18,761 nt of DNA from Phoronis ovalis (Eukaryota; Phoronida; Phoronidae). Under the pieces are notes generated by a model, which was not told the DNA's origin, did not search any database, and saw only the letters and a list, made by a program, of their open reading frames with translations. A program made the position numbers and the translations under genes. Where the stretch lies: positions 1-18,761 of the forward strand of contig JAOXYB010017320.1 in the NCBI GenBank assembly GCA_028565635.1. The letters are read 5' to 3'. Shown here in pieces: positions 1 through 8,285 of this stretch. Every line of letters starts with the position of its first letter. Position 1 is the stretch's first letter.

Positions 1-253
1 CAGAAAATGTCACTTTTTGAGCAAAACTCATAATTTTGTTTACACCATATGTGTAGGAACAAAAATCCAAGATGGCCGCCCTAAGCCGAGGTTAGGGAAT
101 AGGGTCTAACAATAGGGTTACGTAATAGTCTAGGACAGTGGCCAATCCCTCTAGTTTTAGTAGTCCCAGGCTATATAAACAATTTTGTTTTGTGATAAAG
201 TTGTATATATATAACAAACAATGAGATTTCTTGTTAAAATGATGTGTTTTCAG
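1..253 (+). other. Intron sequence upstream of the first visible exon
   Basis: No coding signal on either strand. It contains an AAGATGGCCGCC stretch (70-81), a motif often seen inside dispersed invertebrate repeats, so part may be a repeat fragment. A related AAAATGGCAGCCCC lies at 602-615. Confidence 0.4.
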
Positions 254-389
254 AATGGAAATGCAGCAACGTAAAGATGATGTAGAACGAACTGTTGAAA
301 CATTCAAGGGTGACAATAGCAAGTTCATGGCTGAAGTCAACCGTAAGGTCACTGAAGGGAAAAAGCAGCATGAGCAACTAACTCAAGAG
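254..389 (+). CDS. Coiled-coil gene, first visible exon
   Basis: The acceptor is TTTTCAG at 247-253 and the donor is GAG|GTCTGC at 389/390. The exon holds one base completing a codon plus 45 open codons (MEMQQRKDDVERTVE... to ...QLTQE), all charged helix. It ends in phase 0 and joins 1946 in frame. The ATG at 255 could be a start only if this were the first coding exon; the acceptor argues for an internal exon. Confidence 0.75.
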
Positions 390-3300
390 GTCTGCACTTT
401 ACATTAATTTTTATTTTCAATACAAGTAAATATAATAATTTACATTAATTCTGATACTGATATTTCAGTTTGTCTTGATACTGCACTTTGCCTCAGAAGT
501 GCCACTGATACTTGTCATGCCTCTAACTAGGTTTTTCAAGTGACTGAAGTGGGTGAATTCTTTTAAATTCCCAATCATTTGAGCGTGTCCATAAGAACTT
601 AAAATGGCAGCCCCATCTCTGCCTAGTGAGGTCTATCTTTCAGTGAGATTAAAGAACCAACAGCTACTAATCATCAAATGTACTATGTATTTCATCTGAA
701 AATGATGGTTAATAGATACTCTTTTATGATGCAACATAGATTATAATATTTTAAGTGGAAGGACATATACACGAAGTAGAATGGAACATAATAATCACTG
801 CATAATATCAATAGATGCTTTTGTTCTCACTATACATTATGATAATTAACACAGCAGATGTGCCCATCTATTTCTGCTGTAATTTCATGCTTACAGTCAT
901 TTATTTATACTGGCATCCAGTGATTTTTTTTGCTATAACTTAATGAAAATTGCCTGTTGGCATAATGTGGAAATTGCCTACAGGAATTCAAAGGTTCCGT
1001 CATGCAAATCTGTTTTCAGTAAGTCATATTTTGAAACACTTACTCTGATTTCTTTCATCCTGTGCGAAAAAAAATGTCATACACTTTCAAATATTAAAAG
1101 TAATTGTCATGGCCAGCATACAAAGGAAACAAGAGATTGAACTTTGGTAATAGTTTAGTACTTGGTTTGATGGTACTAAAAGAAATAATGCTTGCTAGTG
1201 CTTAGTTACATTCCTACCAAATTAAATGACATGTCATATTTTAAAAGATTATAGGAGATGCCCGGGGGGGTACTCCGGTTATTTCTTGGTGGGGGTGTGC
1301 AGCCGAGTTGAAAATTTTGGATTTCGACTATACTTTTTACTGCATTTTTTTGGATTGCTACCGTAACGATATTCAAAAATTTGGATTGCTACCCACTGCT
1401 TACAGCAAATAATTTGGATTAATTTTAGATTTGTATCCATAATTCCATAAATAAATTTTGGAATTTGGTTTGTATCAGGCAGTTTGCATAAAAATGGATT
1501 GCTAGACTCAAATATTTTAAAGTTTTGGATTGCTACCCTTATATTTCACAAAATTTGGATTACTAACCAAAAATTTCAAAAAATTTGGATTGGGTTTGCT
1601 AACACAAGCTAAAATTTTGGATTGGGTTCCGCGGCACATCCCCATAGTCAAAAAACCTTGAGTTCCCCCCCCCGGGAGCAGATGCCACTTATGGATGCAA
1701 CTTGTAGTAAAAAAAAACAAATCATGCGGCCCTGGAAAAGTCAATAATGTGAGAGAACTAATTGCATTTTTGATTTCTTACAATTCAATACTCAATAAGA
1801 AACAGTTTGTTTTTTGCAACTGCTGTTTACAATTTTTATGAAAAATGTGTCCAATAATAAAGATGGTTTTATGATCAGTTATGATACACAAACATCATCA
1901 TATTAATTATGCAATATATTAAAAATGTTTATTTGTGTTTTGCAGGGACATTTTTTGCAAAGAGCTATAAGGGAAGATGAAGAAACAATTATAACATTAC
2001 AGAAACAGCTGGTTGATCGTAGAAAATCTTTAAATGAAGCTGAAGAATCAATGCTTAAAAAGCTTAGTGACTTGGAGGTATAAAACTTGTTTGTAAATTA
2101 AAAACCAGAATAGTTCTTCAAAGCATCAGATTCAACAATTGAAGAAATATAGGCCATTACCAGTATCAGAAAAACCCACTAACTCGGGAGCTGAATAATT
2201 TGGTCAAAGAGCATGAATCTGTAAAAATGTCATATTCCCTGTATCTGTTAAATGGATGATGAACTCCAGAAAGAGAAAAAAATAAATATAACACACATTC
2301 AACACAATAACTCACACAAATTCATAAAGAATTATTATATCTATCTATGATGTTAACTTTTTCAGTTAAGTATACAGGAAATGGAAAGTCAGTTGGTTGA
2401 AAAAGAGGCTTATCTAACTGACCATATGCCTGGTTTTGAAGAAATGGAGAAAGCTTTCAGAGAACGGACAGAGGAGTATGACAAATTTAAAAAACAAGTT
2501 GTTTGTAAGTAAAATACTGTGTTATTTTGTGTAAAAAAAAATGTCCCACTTAACTATATTTTACTTCTTTTGTGTGGAAAATGTCAGTTGTTCTCACAGG
2601 CATTAATATGTCAAAAACAGAGTAATCATAGAAATATATTTAATTATCTTATTTATTCCTAAGCATTAATGAATCGGTGTTTATCTCTTGTCTCTCTAGT
2701 ATTGGCATTTACTGGCCTAAAGTATTCTACATAAATTACCCATTTTCCTTGTAATTTGGATCTTTATATTAACCCCTCTGCCTATATAGTTATTGTTATT
2801 CTCAAATCCCACTGAGCAATATGATTTAATTAAACATCCTGATGCTGTAAGTAAAAATTATGAAACAGTAATTACATCTTATTTAATTTACAAAGCATTG
2901 AAAAACAAAAGAAGCGGTTTGGAGGATTCTGTTAAAAGAACTAAGCTGGATATAGAAAAGGCTCTTCGACCACAAGATAAATTAAAGTGTGATTTAAAAT
3001 ATGCAAGAGAAGAAACCCTGCTGAAGCTACGGGAACAGACAATGGAGACTAAAAACATTGAAACTGAAATTTATGAACTTGCTTGCAAACTGAAAACAGC
3101 GATGGATGAAAATGCGAAATTTAGACAGGTAAGGACAATTGTAAGAGAACTTTATTTGCGATTGTAATTAATATATGATTATAACATAAACTGTCATATG
3201 TGTTTGAATAAAAAAGAAGACTGGTGATGAAAATGAGCATGAGATACTGCAACATGGTTACAGATATAAAATATATTTTGTTATTTTATGGCCTCTAACC

Positions 3301-6300
3301 CATGATACCAATACTTTTACACATTTTAAGGCTATAATAATGTTCATAAGATTAATTGCTAAAGTGTGACTGTTGTTTAATTTGCTTCAATTTAGGCAAT
3401 TCTCAGAATGGAGAAAGACAGTGTATTAATATGTGAGGACATGCAATGTAATAAGGAATTACATGAAAAGTTAGAAGTGGAACATAGTCAGTTCAAGGAG
3501 GTATTGAAGATTGGCTGGAATGAGGATAAAACGCTTGAAAGAGTAAGTTGTATGACTGTTACTTTTCCAATTTAAAGCATGTTTACACTGGAAGTTTATT
3601 ACCTACTAGTAGTTCGAAAGAGATTAAAATATTTCCAATTTTTTTGTAGTGTAGACAAAACTAAGTCGACTTAAATCAATCACAAATGAACCAAAATAAA
3701 CCTCTATCCACAATGTGTTTAATATTTTTTGTTACATATTCTTATTGTACACTATGCGAACTTCTTGGTTTGATTCTAAATTTCAATTGTGTATCTAGAA
3801 ATCACAAATTCAATTAATCGTTATATTATCATTTTTATAATTATGTAATATACAGGTACAAAAGTTTGACAGTTGAGAATTATAGCTGCATTAAATCTAA
3901 TGACTGTACATGTGTATGGCAAATCCCGACATAGAATCATTGTGATCAAAAACAAGCTGTAGCACTGTATTTATATGGTAATACATATAACAAAAGTTTG
4001 ATTTTCTTTAAGACTGTAGAGAACCGAGATCTTGCATACATATCAGAAATTAGCAGTATATTAAAAAGTGCCAGTAAAAGAGAGAACAAGATTGGTAACA
4101 TCACTTCAAAGCTTTATGAGGAACTGTCAATGCTAGCCGGATTCCTTGATAATGTGGCTAGACGCAGACCAATAGGTAAAAACATTTTACTACCGTTACA
4201 GCAAATAATAAATTGATTTAAAGTGATATCATAAAAAATCTACAACAGAATTAGACATAATGCTATGGAGCCCATGATAGAACATTGTGAAAAGAGGTGT
4301 GAATTTTTGGCAAGGGAATGTAATAATATCGCGAGGGAACATGATACTTTTCACCAGGGATATTATGTTAGTTTTGCAAGAGAATATCCCAAGGGAACGC
4401 TACCCAATAGGTTTCTTTCAAACAAGCTTGATATATATCACAATATTTAAATACTAAAATGGCAACAAGTAGAATCAATTTATATTGTTTGCGTTAATTA
4501 TAGATAACAATCGTGGGATAGCTATAAGGTAGCAACATTTGAGATGAATTTTAAACACGTTATATCTTTACACAGACATAAAATATGTAATAATTAACAT
4601 CATCTGGCATAGTTCATATAATTTTATTCAGAAGACCAGTTGCAAACCAATTAGGGTCCTTTTTTTCTAACAAATCTAAAGTCGTGTACTTGGAACTTAC
4701 ACATTGCAATGCAGTGGTATTGATGCAGTATATGACAAATTTGACTATATTTTTCAATGAAAACTTAAAAGCTCGTAATACTGGGTATGTAATTAGATTC
4801 TCTTGTAATTATTTATTCTTCTGTTTGTGAAGTCGATATTGGTGTACATCTACCTTTCCTTTTTTTCTACTCAATGCTGCGCTTGCATAATCATCTTGTT
4901 TCTTTAGCAAATACACTTCTGGCTTTATGCTTGTGGTAAGCTGTTGCTCCCCTGTCCTTGCACTGATGTAAAACTACACAGTTGTAGTTATATACTTAGG
5001 CAGATTTTAATTTAAACTTGTGCACACTTACTTAATTATGATGTTTCTAACATAAAGTGCTAGACAAAAGTAAACAATTTAACAGGATGCAACATTTAAA
5101 TTAAATTTTGGCCTTCAACCCAAACTTCTTAGAACATTTAATTTTATCTGCATGGGATTTATTGTTAGGATCATTGTACATTAGTGGAAGGTGTTCTGCC
5201 TATTAAGCTTTATGTAGAATTCTGTACTGTATTTCTTTCTGTATTTTCTTACTTTATACTACTTGTTTTGGTAGACACTCCCACTGAATCTCCTTCCTGC
5301 TATTCTATTAATGATTATGAAGAACAATCTCCAACGAATGTAGATAAAAACTCGCGTTCTTCCAAACAGTCACCCACTATTCATCCGAAAGTAAAGTTTA
5401 AGCTGTCACCAGCTGAAGAACAGAAGTTTCAAATAAGTGTATCTAGTATACCAACCTCTACAAGAAATAAAGACACAGCAGACAGCTCCTTGCATGGAAG
5501 GAGTAGAAGCAAGGCTATACAAGGAAGAGGTCGTAAAAAATTCAAAATGACAAAGTTATTCAAAAAAAGAGTGCCTATTGATCTAAGTACTGCTTCTGCT
5601 TCTGAAACAGACAATGTCATTGAAAGTATTGCTGCAGCTAATACACCAGGAAAAAAAATACAGAAAAAGCAAGCAGATAGTCATAGTGATTCTGATGAAA
5701 ATGTTTCAATGCTATCACCAGGAACCGAGTCAAATGCCAGTGACAGTACGGACAACGAAAATAATGAAGGGCAAGGCAGAAACTTTCCACCTGTTATTCC
5801 ATTTTATGGTATGAAAATGCCTACTGTGATGTATGAAGAGTTCGATAAGCCAAAACTGCCCTTACCTAGGGCAACATCAATATTTCAGAGAGCTAAACTT
5901 CCAGAAATATCACCTAGTAAAGAAATATCAGGCAGCGCTTTACAGATGCCGCATACCAGATCAGTTGACAAAACTTCACATTTGACATACTCAGCAACTG
6001 AACAGGCAGAATGTACCAACTTGGATGCTAAAATGCCAGATGAAACTTCGACATGTTCTGAATCCTTACTATTGAAAGAGACAGATGCGACTCTTACTGC
6101 TGAAAATAATAGATCTATGCCCTGTAACAGGACTTAATCCCATGGTGAAACTCAGTAATTTATGCATATCTCTTATCTAGTAAGCACAAATCCTTGGTGT
6201 TTGTGTTTTGTTTATAACAGTTGACTAACTTTTGAATTCATTTTATGCCAATGCACAGAAATTACACTTTCTTTTAGTATAAGATGACAGACTGTTCACT

Positions 6301-6692
6301 GAGCATGTGCAATGGGTTTGAAATTTAAACTCATGTTCCACTGATTTTCTTTGATTTCTCTGAAACCTGCACTTTATTTTTTTTGATACTAGCAGATAAT
6401 TTATATCAATTAAGGAAATTGTCTCGCATCATTTTTTTAACAGCATGAGACTTAGTTGTGCAGGAAAAGGTAACAGTATCTTGTAGTTATGTTACAATTG
6501 AGTTTTAGGTAGTAAGCTCATTTTATTTATTGACTGGCATTTGAGTATTAATATCTGTTTCTTCTTCCAGAAAGCAGAGATGGAAGACAGTCGCGCAGAG
6601 TTCAAAGCAAATCTCCAGAAAAACATGCGGTTGAAGCTGTAGCCGCTGTTAACTCCAAGTCACAAACAGACTCAAAATTAGAAGCCACTTAG
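254..6692 (+). CDS. Coiled-coil protein gene, 3' part, multi-exon, family not recognised
   Basis: Exons bounded by AG/GT sites lie at 254-389, 1946-2077, 2366-2504, 2790-3128, 3396-3542, 4013-4175, probably 4281-4410, then 5275-6137 and/or an exon ending at 6692. The first six encode almost uninterrupted Glu/Lys/Gln/Leu-rich helix with heptad-like spacing, typical of a long parallel coiled coil. From 5275 on the protein turns into a disordered tail rich in Ser, Thr, Pro, Asn and Lys with a basic patch. No signal peptide or membrane segment is visible. The gene converges on nxf1, whose stop is about 1.5 kb further right. The first visible exon starts with one base of a split codon, so the true N-terminus is probably to the left of the window. 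Exon phases fail to join between 2504 and 2790 and around 4281-4410, so micro-exons, alternative exons or a sequence error are possible. A structural or ciliary coiled-coil role would be a guess. I do not recognise the family. Confidence 0.75.
390..1945 (+). other. Intron of the coiled-coil gene
   Basis: Apart from the repeat element at 1261-1679, only AT-rich sequence is seen. The short open frame at 943-1140 has no coding character. Confidence 0.6.
1261..1679 (+). mobile_element. G-tract-bordered repeat element with tandem TTTGGATT units
   Basis: The left end reads CCCGGGGGGGTACTCC and the right end, reverse-complemented, CTCCCGGGGGGGGGAACTC: imperfect terminal inverted repeats. AGATG flanks both sides (1256-1260 and 1680-1684), a likely 5-bp target duplication. 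The interior is about eight degenerate units built on TTTGGATTGCTACC. GC-rich ends contrast sharply with the AT-rich surroundings. No coding capacity; the minus-strand open frame is only the repeat read through. A non-autonomous DNA transposon is the best reading. Confidence 0.6.
1946..2077 (+). CDS. Coiled-coil gene exon
   Basis: TTTTGCAG acceptor, then 44 open codons (GHFLQRAIREDEETIITLQK...) ending at GAG|GTATAA. Phase 0 at both ends. The residues keep the heptad pattern of the preceding exon. Confidence 0.85.
2366..2504 (+). CDS. Coiled-coil gene exon with phase-1 end
   Basis: TTTTTCAG acceptor and a strong GTAAGT donor at 2505. The exon encodes 46 codons plus one base (LSIQEMESQLVEKEAYL... 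to ...YDKFKKQVV), continuing the coil with one Pro-Gly break. The single leftover base does not fit the next exon, which is open only in phase 0. Confidence 0.85.
2790..3128 (+). CDS. Coiled-coil gene, long exon
   Basis: Contains 113 open codons from the acceptor CTATATAG (2782-2789) to the donor CAG|GTAAGG. The protein starts with a short non-helical stretch (LLFSNPTEQYDLIKHPDAV), then returns to Lys/Glu-rich coil (RTKLDIEKALRPQDKLKCDL and onward). The 3' junction joins 3396 in phase 0. The 5' junction is uncertain: entered with one leftover base from 2504, the frame hits a stop within nine codons. An acceptor inside the exon (for example ACAG at 2864-2867) or a missing micro-exon would repair it. 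Confidence 0.75.
3396..3542 (+). CDS. Coiled-coil gene exon
   Basis: TTCAATTTAG acceptor and AGA|GTAAGT donor enclose 49 open codons in phase 0 (AILRMEKDSVLICEDMQC... to ...GWNEDKTLER). The region is charged and helical, with three cysteines or Trp/Gly positions that interrupt a pure heptad. Confidence 0.85.
4013..4175 (+). CDS. Coiled-coil gene exon
   Basis: TTTTCTTTAAG acceptor, then 54 codons plus one base (TVENRDLAYISEISSILKSA... to ...LDNVARRRPI) and an ATAG|GTAAAA donor. The leftover G joins the AC at 5275 to give Asp, so this exon can splice straight to the C-terminal exon in phase. Confidence 0.85.
4281..4410 (+). CDS. Probable or alternative coiled-coil exon with uncertain borders
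   Basis: An open stretch encodes EHCEKRCEFLARECNNIARE followed by a Tyr/Phe/Arg-rich segment, ending at AATAG|GTTTCT. Entered at 4281 (after GATAG), the preceding phase-1 G gives Glu and the frame is open. An alternative acceptor at 4248 gives a 162-nt cassette, a multiple of three, but in the wrong phase for its neighbours. It leaves two bases over, which does not match the AC entry at 5275. It may be an alternative exon, or an extra small exon may follow it. Confidence 0.45.
4411..5274 (+). other. Intron of the coiled-coil gene with one possible micro-exon
   Basis: A good acceptor (CTTGTTTCTTTAG, 4895-4907) and a donor (GTG|GTAAGC) enclose 28 nt at 4908-4935. It does not restore the phase between 4410 and 5275, so I do not call it an exon. 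The rest is AT-rich with no signal. Confidence 0.4.
5275..6137 (+). CDS. C-terminal disordered exon of the coiled-coil gene
   Basis: Acceptor TTTTGGTAG at 5266-5274; the first two bases complete Asp from the exon ending at 4175. It runs 286 codons to TAA at 6135-6137. Composition changes from coil to low-complexity Ser/Thr/Asn/Glu/Lys. A basic, NLS-like patch sits near 5500-5575 (GRSRSKAIQGRGRKKF, then KLFKKR). Acidic serine runs follow, with HSDSDENVSMLSPGTESNAS near 5680-5740. A few aromatic/Pro islands (NFPPVIPFYG) may be short binding motifs. Phase-1 donors inside it (5808|GTATGA, 5916|GTAAAG, 6123|GTAACA) could join the exon at 6571, so the stop at 6137 may not be the only end. Confidence 0.75.
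6571..6692 (+). CDS. Last exon of the coiled-coil gene (alternative end)
   Basis: A very good acceptor (TTTCTTCTTCCAG, 6558-6570) is followed by a frame of two bases plus 39 codons (SRDGRQSRRVQSKSPEKHAV...) to TAG at 6690-6692. An AATAAA lies 22 bases later. That frame needs a phase-1 donor upstream. With the donor at 6124 the junction itself makes a TAA stop, so this would be 3' UTR. With 5809 or 5917 it is coding and gives a shorter, basic C-terminus. Confidence 0.55.
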
Positions 6693-6713
6693 CAGAAAAG
6701 ATGCAAATAGTCT

Positions 6714-6719
6714 AATAAA
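6714..6719 (+). terminator. Polyadenylation signal AATAAA of the coiled-coil gene
   Basis: AATAAA 22 bases after the stop at 6692. Further copies at 6836-6841 and 6969-6974 could serve as distal sites. Confidence 0.5.
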
Positions 6720-7540
6720 AATACCATTTTATGACATATATAGAATCAGTAAAATTTAATTATATTTCTGACTACAAAAACTTAAGCAACAAATTTCAAC
6801 AGTGCAGTAATTGTGGTTAACATTAAGTTTGATTAAATAAATAACATAACTTTAAAAAAAACAATTTGCATTTATTTCTATATGCAGCTTGACATTAAAA
6901 TCTTGACTTATTTTTAAAAAATCCTGGGATAACATTTTCAGACATCCTAATATGGAACATAATTTATAAATAAAGATTACTTAGACAGTACTATTCAAAT
7001 ACAAAGTTATGTATTTTATCTGGCTATGCAGCATTTTGTACTATGGTTTGAAGTTCTTTACAAAATCTTTAATAATAAAAATTTGCATGTCCTGTTTATT
7101 TATGCAGTGTGATGATCATAAAGAAGTATTTCCACAAACAAAGTTAACATCAAACTGAAAATAGCATCCTGCAACTAAATTCAGTGGGCAGTAGAATTTT
7201 AGGAAAGCGTTTTGCAAAAAAATGTTTTTAATTTCTGTTATATTTCTGTATTGTTTTGGCACAGGTATTGCATGAATACACTGGAAAGATTTTAACTGCT
7301 AATATTAATTTTAATCATAATTTTAATTCAATCACAATCAATAGTAATGGTTATTCTAGATACTTCAATATTAATCAGAAATTACATTTATTTATTTTTC
7401 CAGAAATATTCTTTACAGGATATAGCTGCACACTATCAGTATGATATTTTTGTTTGCGTTTTAAGGAAAACAATTAACATTGTACATAGTACAAAACATA
7501 AAAAATATAATTATAAATGCAATTTTTGAATATTAAACTA

Positions 7541-7924
7541 CAGTAAGGTATCGAAAATATTGACATCTGAAGTTTAAAACACTATTTAATGTTAATGTTA
7601 TGATAGATAACACACATAGGGATGATAAACTGATTAACGTTCGATATTTTGCCCTAGTGATAGTTAAGCCTTTACAACGCGTAATTAAAACAAAATGCAG
7701 AAAGTGCCAAATTTTTTGATATCTTGACAATGACTTCAGATGACTATTACTGACATTGACTTTCTGTGATTACATGATTCAAAAATATTTGAATTATATT
7801 CCAGGTCATTGAACAATAACTTACAAGTGACAAATTGAAATTATGATATCTTGTAGGAAAATTTTTTTCTTTAATTTTTGCAAGTAAAATTTGAAAAATC
7901 AAACAGTTTTTCGATACCTTACTG
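7541..7924. mobile_element. MITE-like element with 17-bp perfect terminal inverted repeats
   Basis: CAGTAAGGTATCGAAAA at 7541-7557 is repeated in inverse at 7908-7924. The CAGT ends and TA just left of the element are reminiscent of Tc1/mariner-type ends. The right flank is TC, so a TA duplication would need one mutation. Length is 384 bp, AT-rich inside, with no transposase. A shorter inner inverted pair, CATCTGAAGT (7564-7573) and ACTTCAGATG (7732-7741), adds secondary structure. Confidence 0.7.
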
Positions 7925-8107
7925 TCATTCTTTCGTTTAAAAAATCCTATTCAATGTCCATCTGATAAATATCAGCAACAAATACTGTTAAACGAAAAGC
8001 CCACAAACAAATAAGTTTTTAAAGACTATTTCTGTAAATTGCTGCTGTTAATCGTGCACAAACAAAGGAGACATGCATTGAAAGATATTTGTCAACAGCA
8101 ATGTTAA

Positions 8108-8113
8108 TTTAAT
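8108..8113 (-). terminator. Candidate polyadenylation signal ATTAAA for nxf1
   Basis: ATTAAA on the minus strand, 72 bases past the nxf1 stop. AATAAA copies at 7387-7396 (overlapping pair) would instead give a UTR of about 0.8 kb that includes the 7541-7924 element. The sequence cannot decide between them. Confidence 0.3.
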
Positions 8114-8185
8114 TACATCTAGTTCAACACTCATTACTATCCCTGCCATAACATATTTACAGATGTCACTTTTTCGTATTCTGCA

Positions 8186-8285
8186 TTACTTAACGAATGC
8201 CTCTGGTGGAATTTTGCCTTTACTGTGAAGGTCGGTGAAAACTTTGGCCGACTGTTGGTAATCCCAATTATTTTGATTCAAGCAG
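8186..8285 (-). CDS. nxf1: nxf1 exon P: second half of TAP-C and stop
   Basis: After TTTTTTTAG the exon reads [32 protein letters not shown] and TAA. NNWD(Y)..SA..F and KG.IP..AF are diagnostic of the TAP-C UBA-like fold that binds FG nucleoporins. The open frame to the right of 8285 is intron sequence. Confidence 0.98.

Larger units (their letters stand above)
6693..8185. other. Convergent intergenic region and 3' UTRs
   Basis: About 1.5 kb between the two convergent stops. It holds polyadenylation motifs for both strands and the inverted-repeat element at 7541-7924. No open frame here looks coding. Confidence 0.7.

Noticed and set aside
1517-1744. Minus-strand frame with repeated SNPNF-like peptide
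   Set aside because: The peptide periodicity comes from the tandem TTTGGATT DNA repeat; there is no independent coding evidence.
3581-3661. Small inverted pair (GTTTACACT / GTGTAGACAA) as a tiny MITE
   Set aside because: The match is only about 8 bases with no clear flanking duplication, within chance for AT-rich DNA.
7256-7529. Two overlapping plus-strand frames after the coiled-coil gene
   Set aside because: AT-rich chance frames in the convergent intergenic region; no splice or start context.
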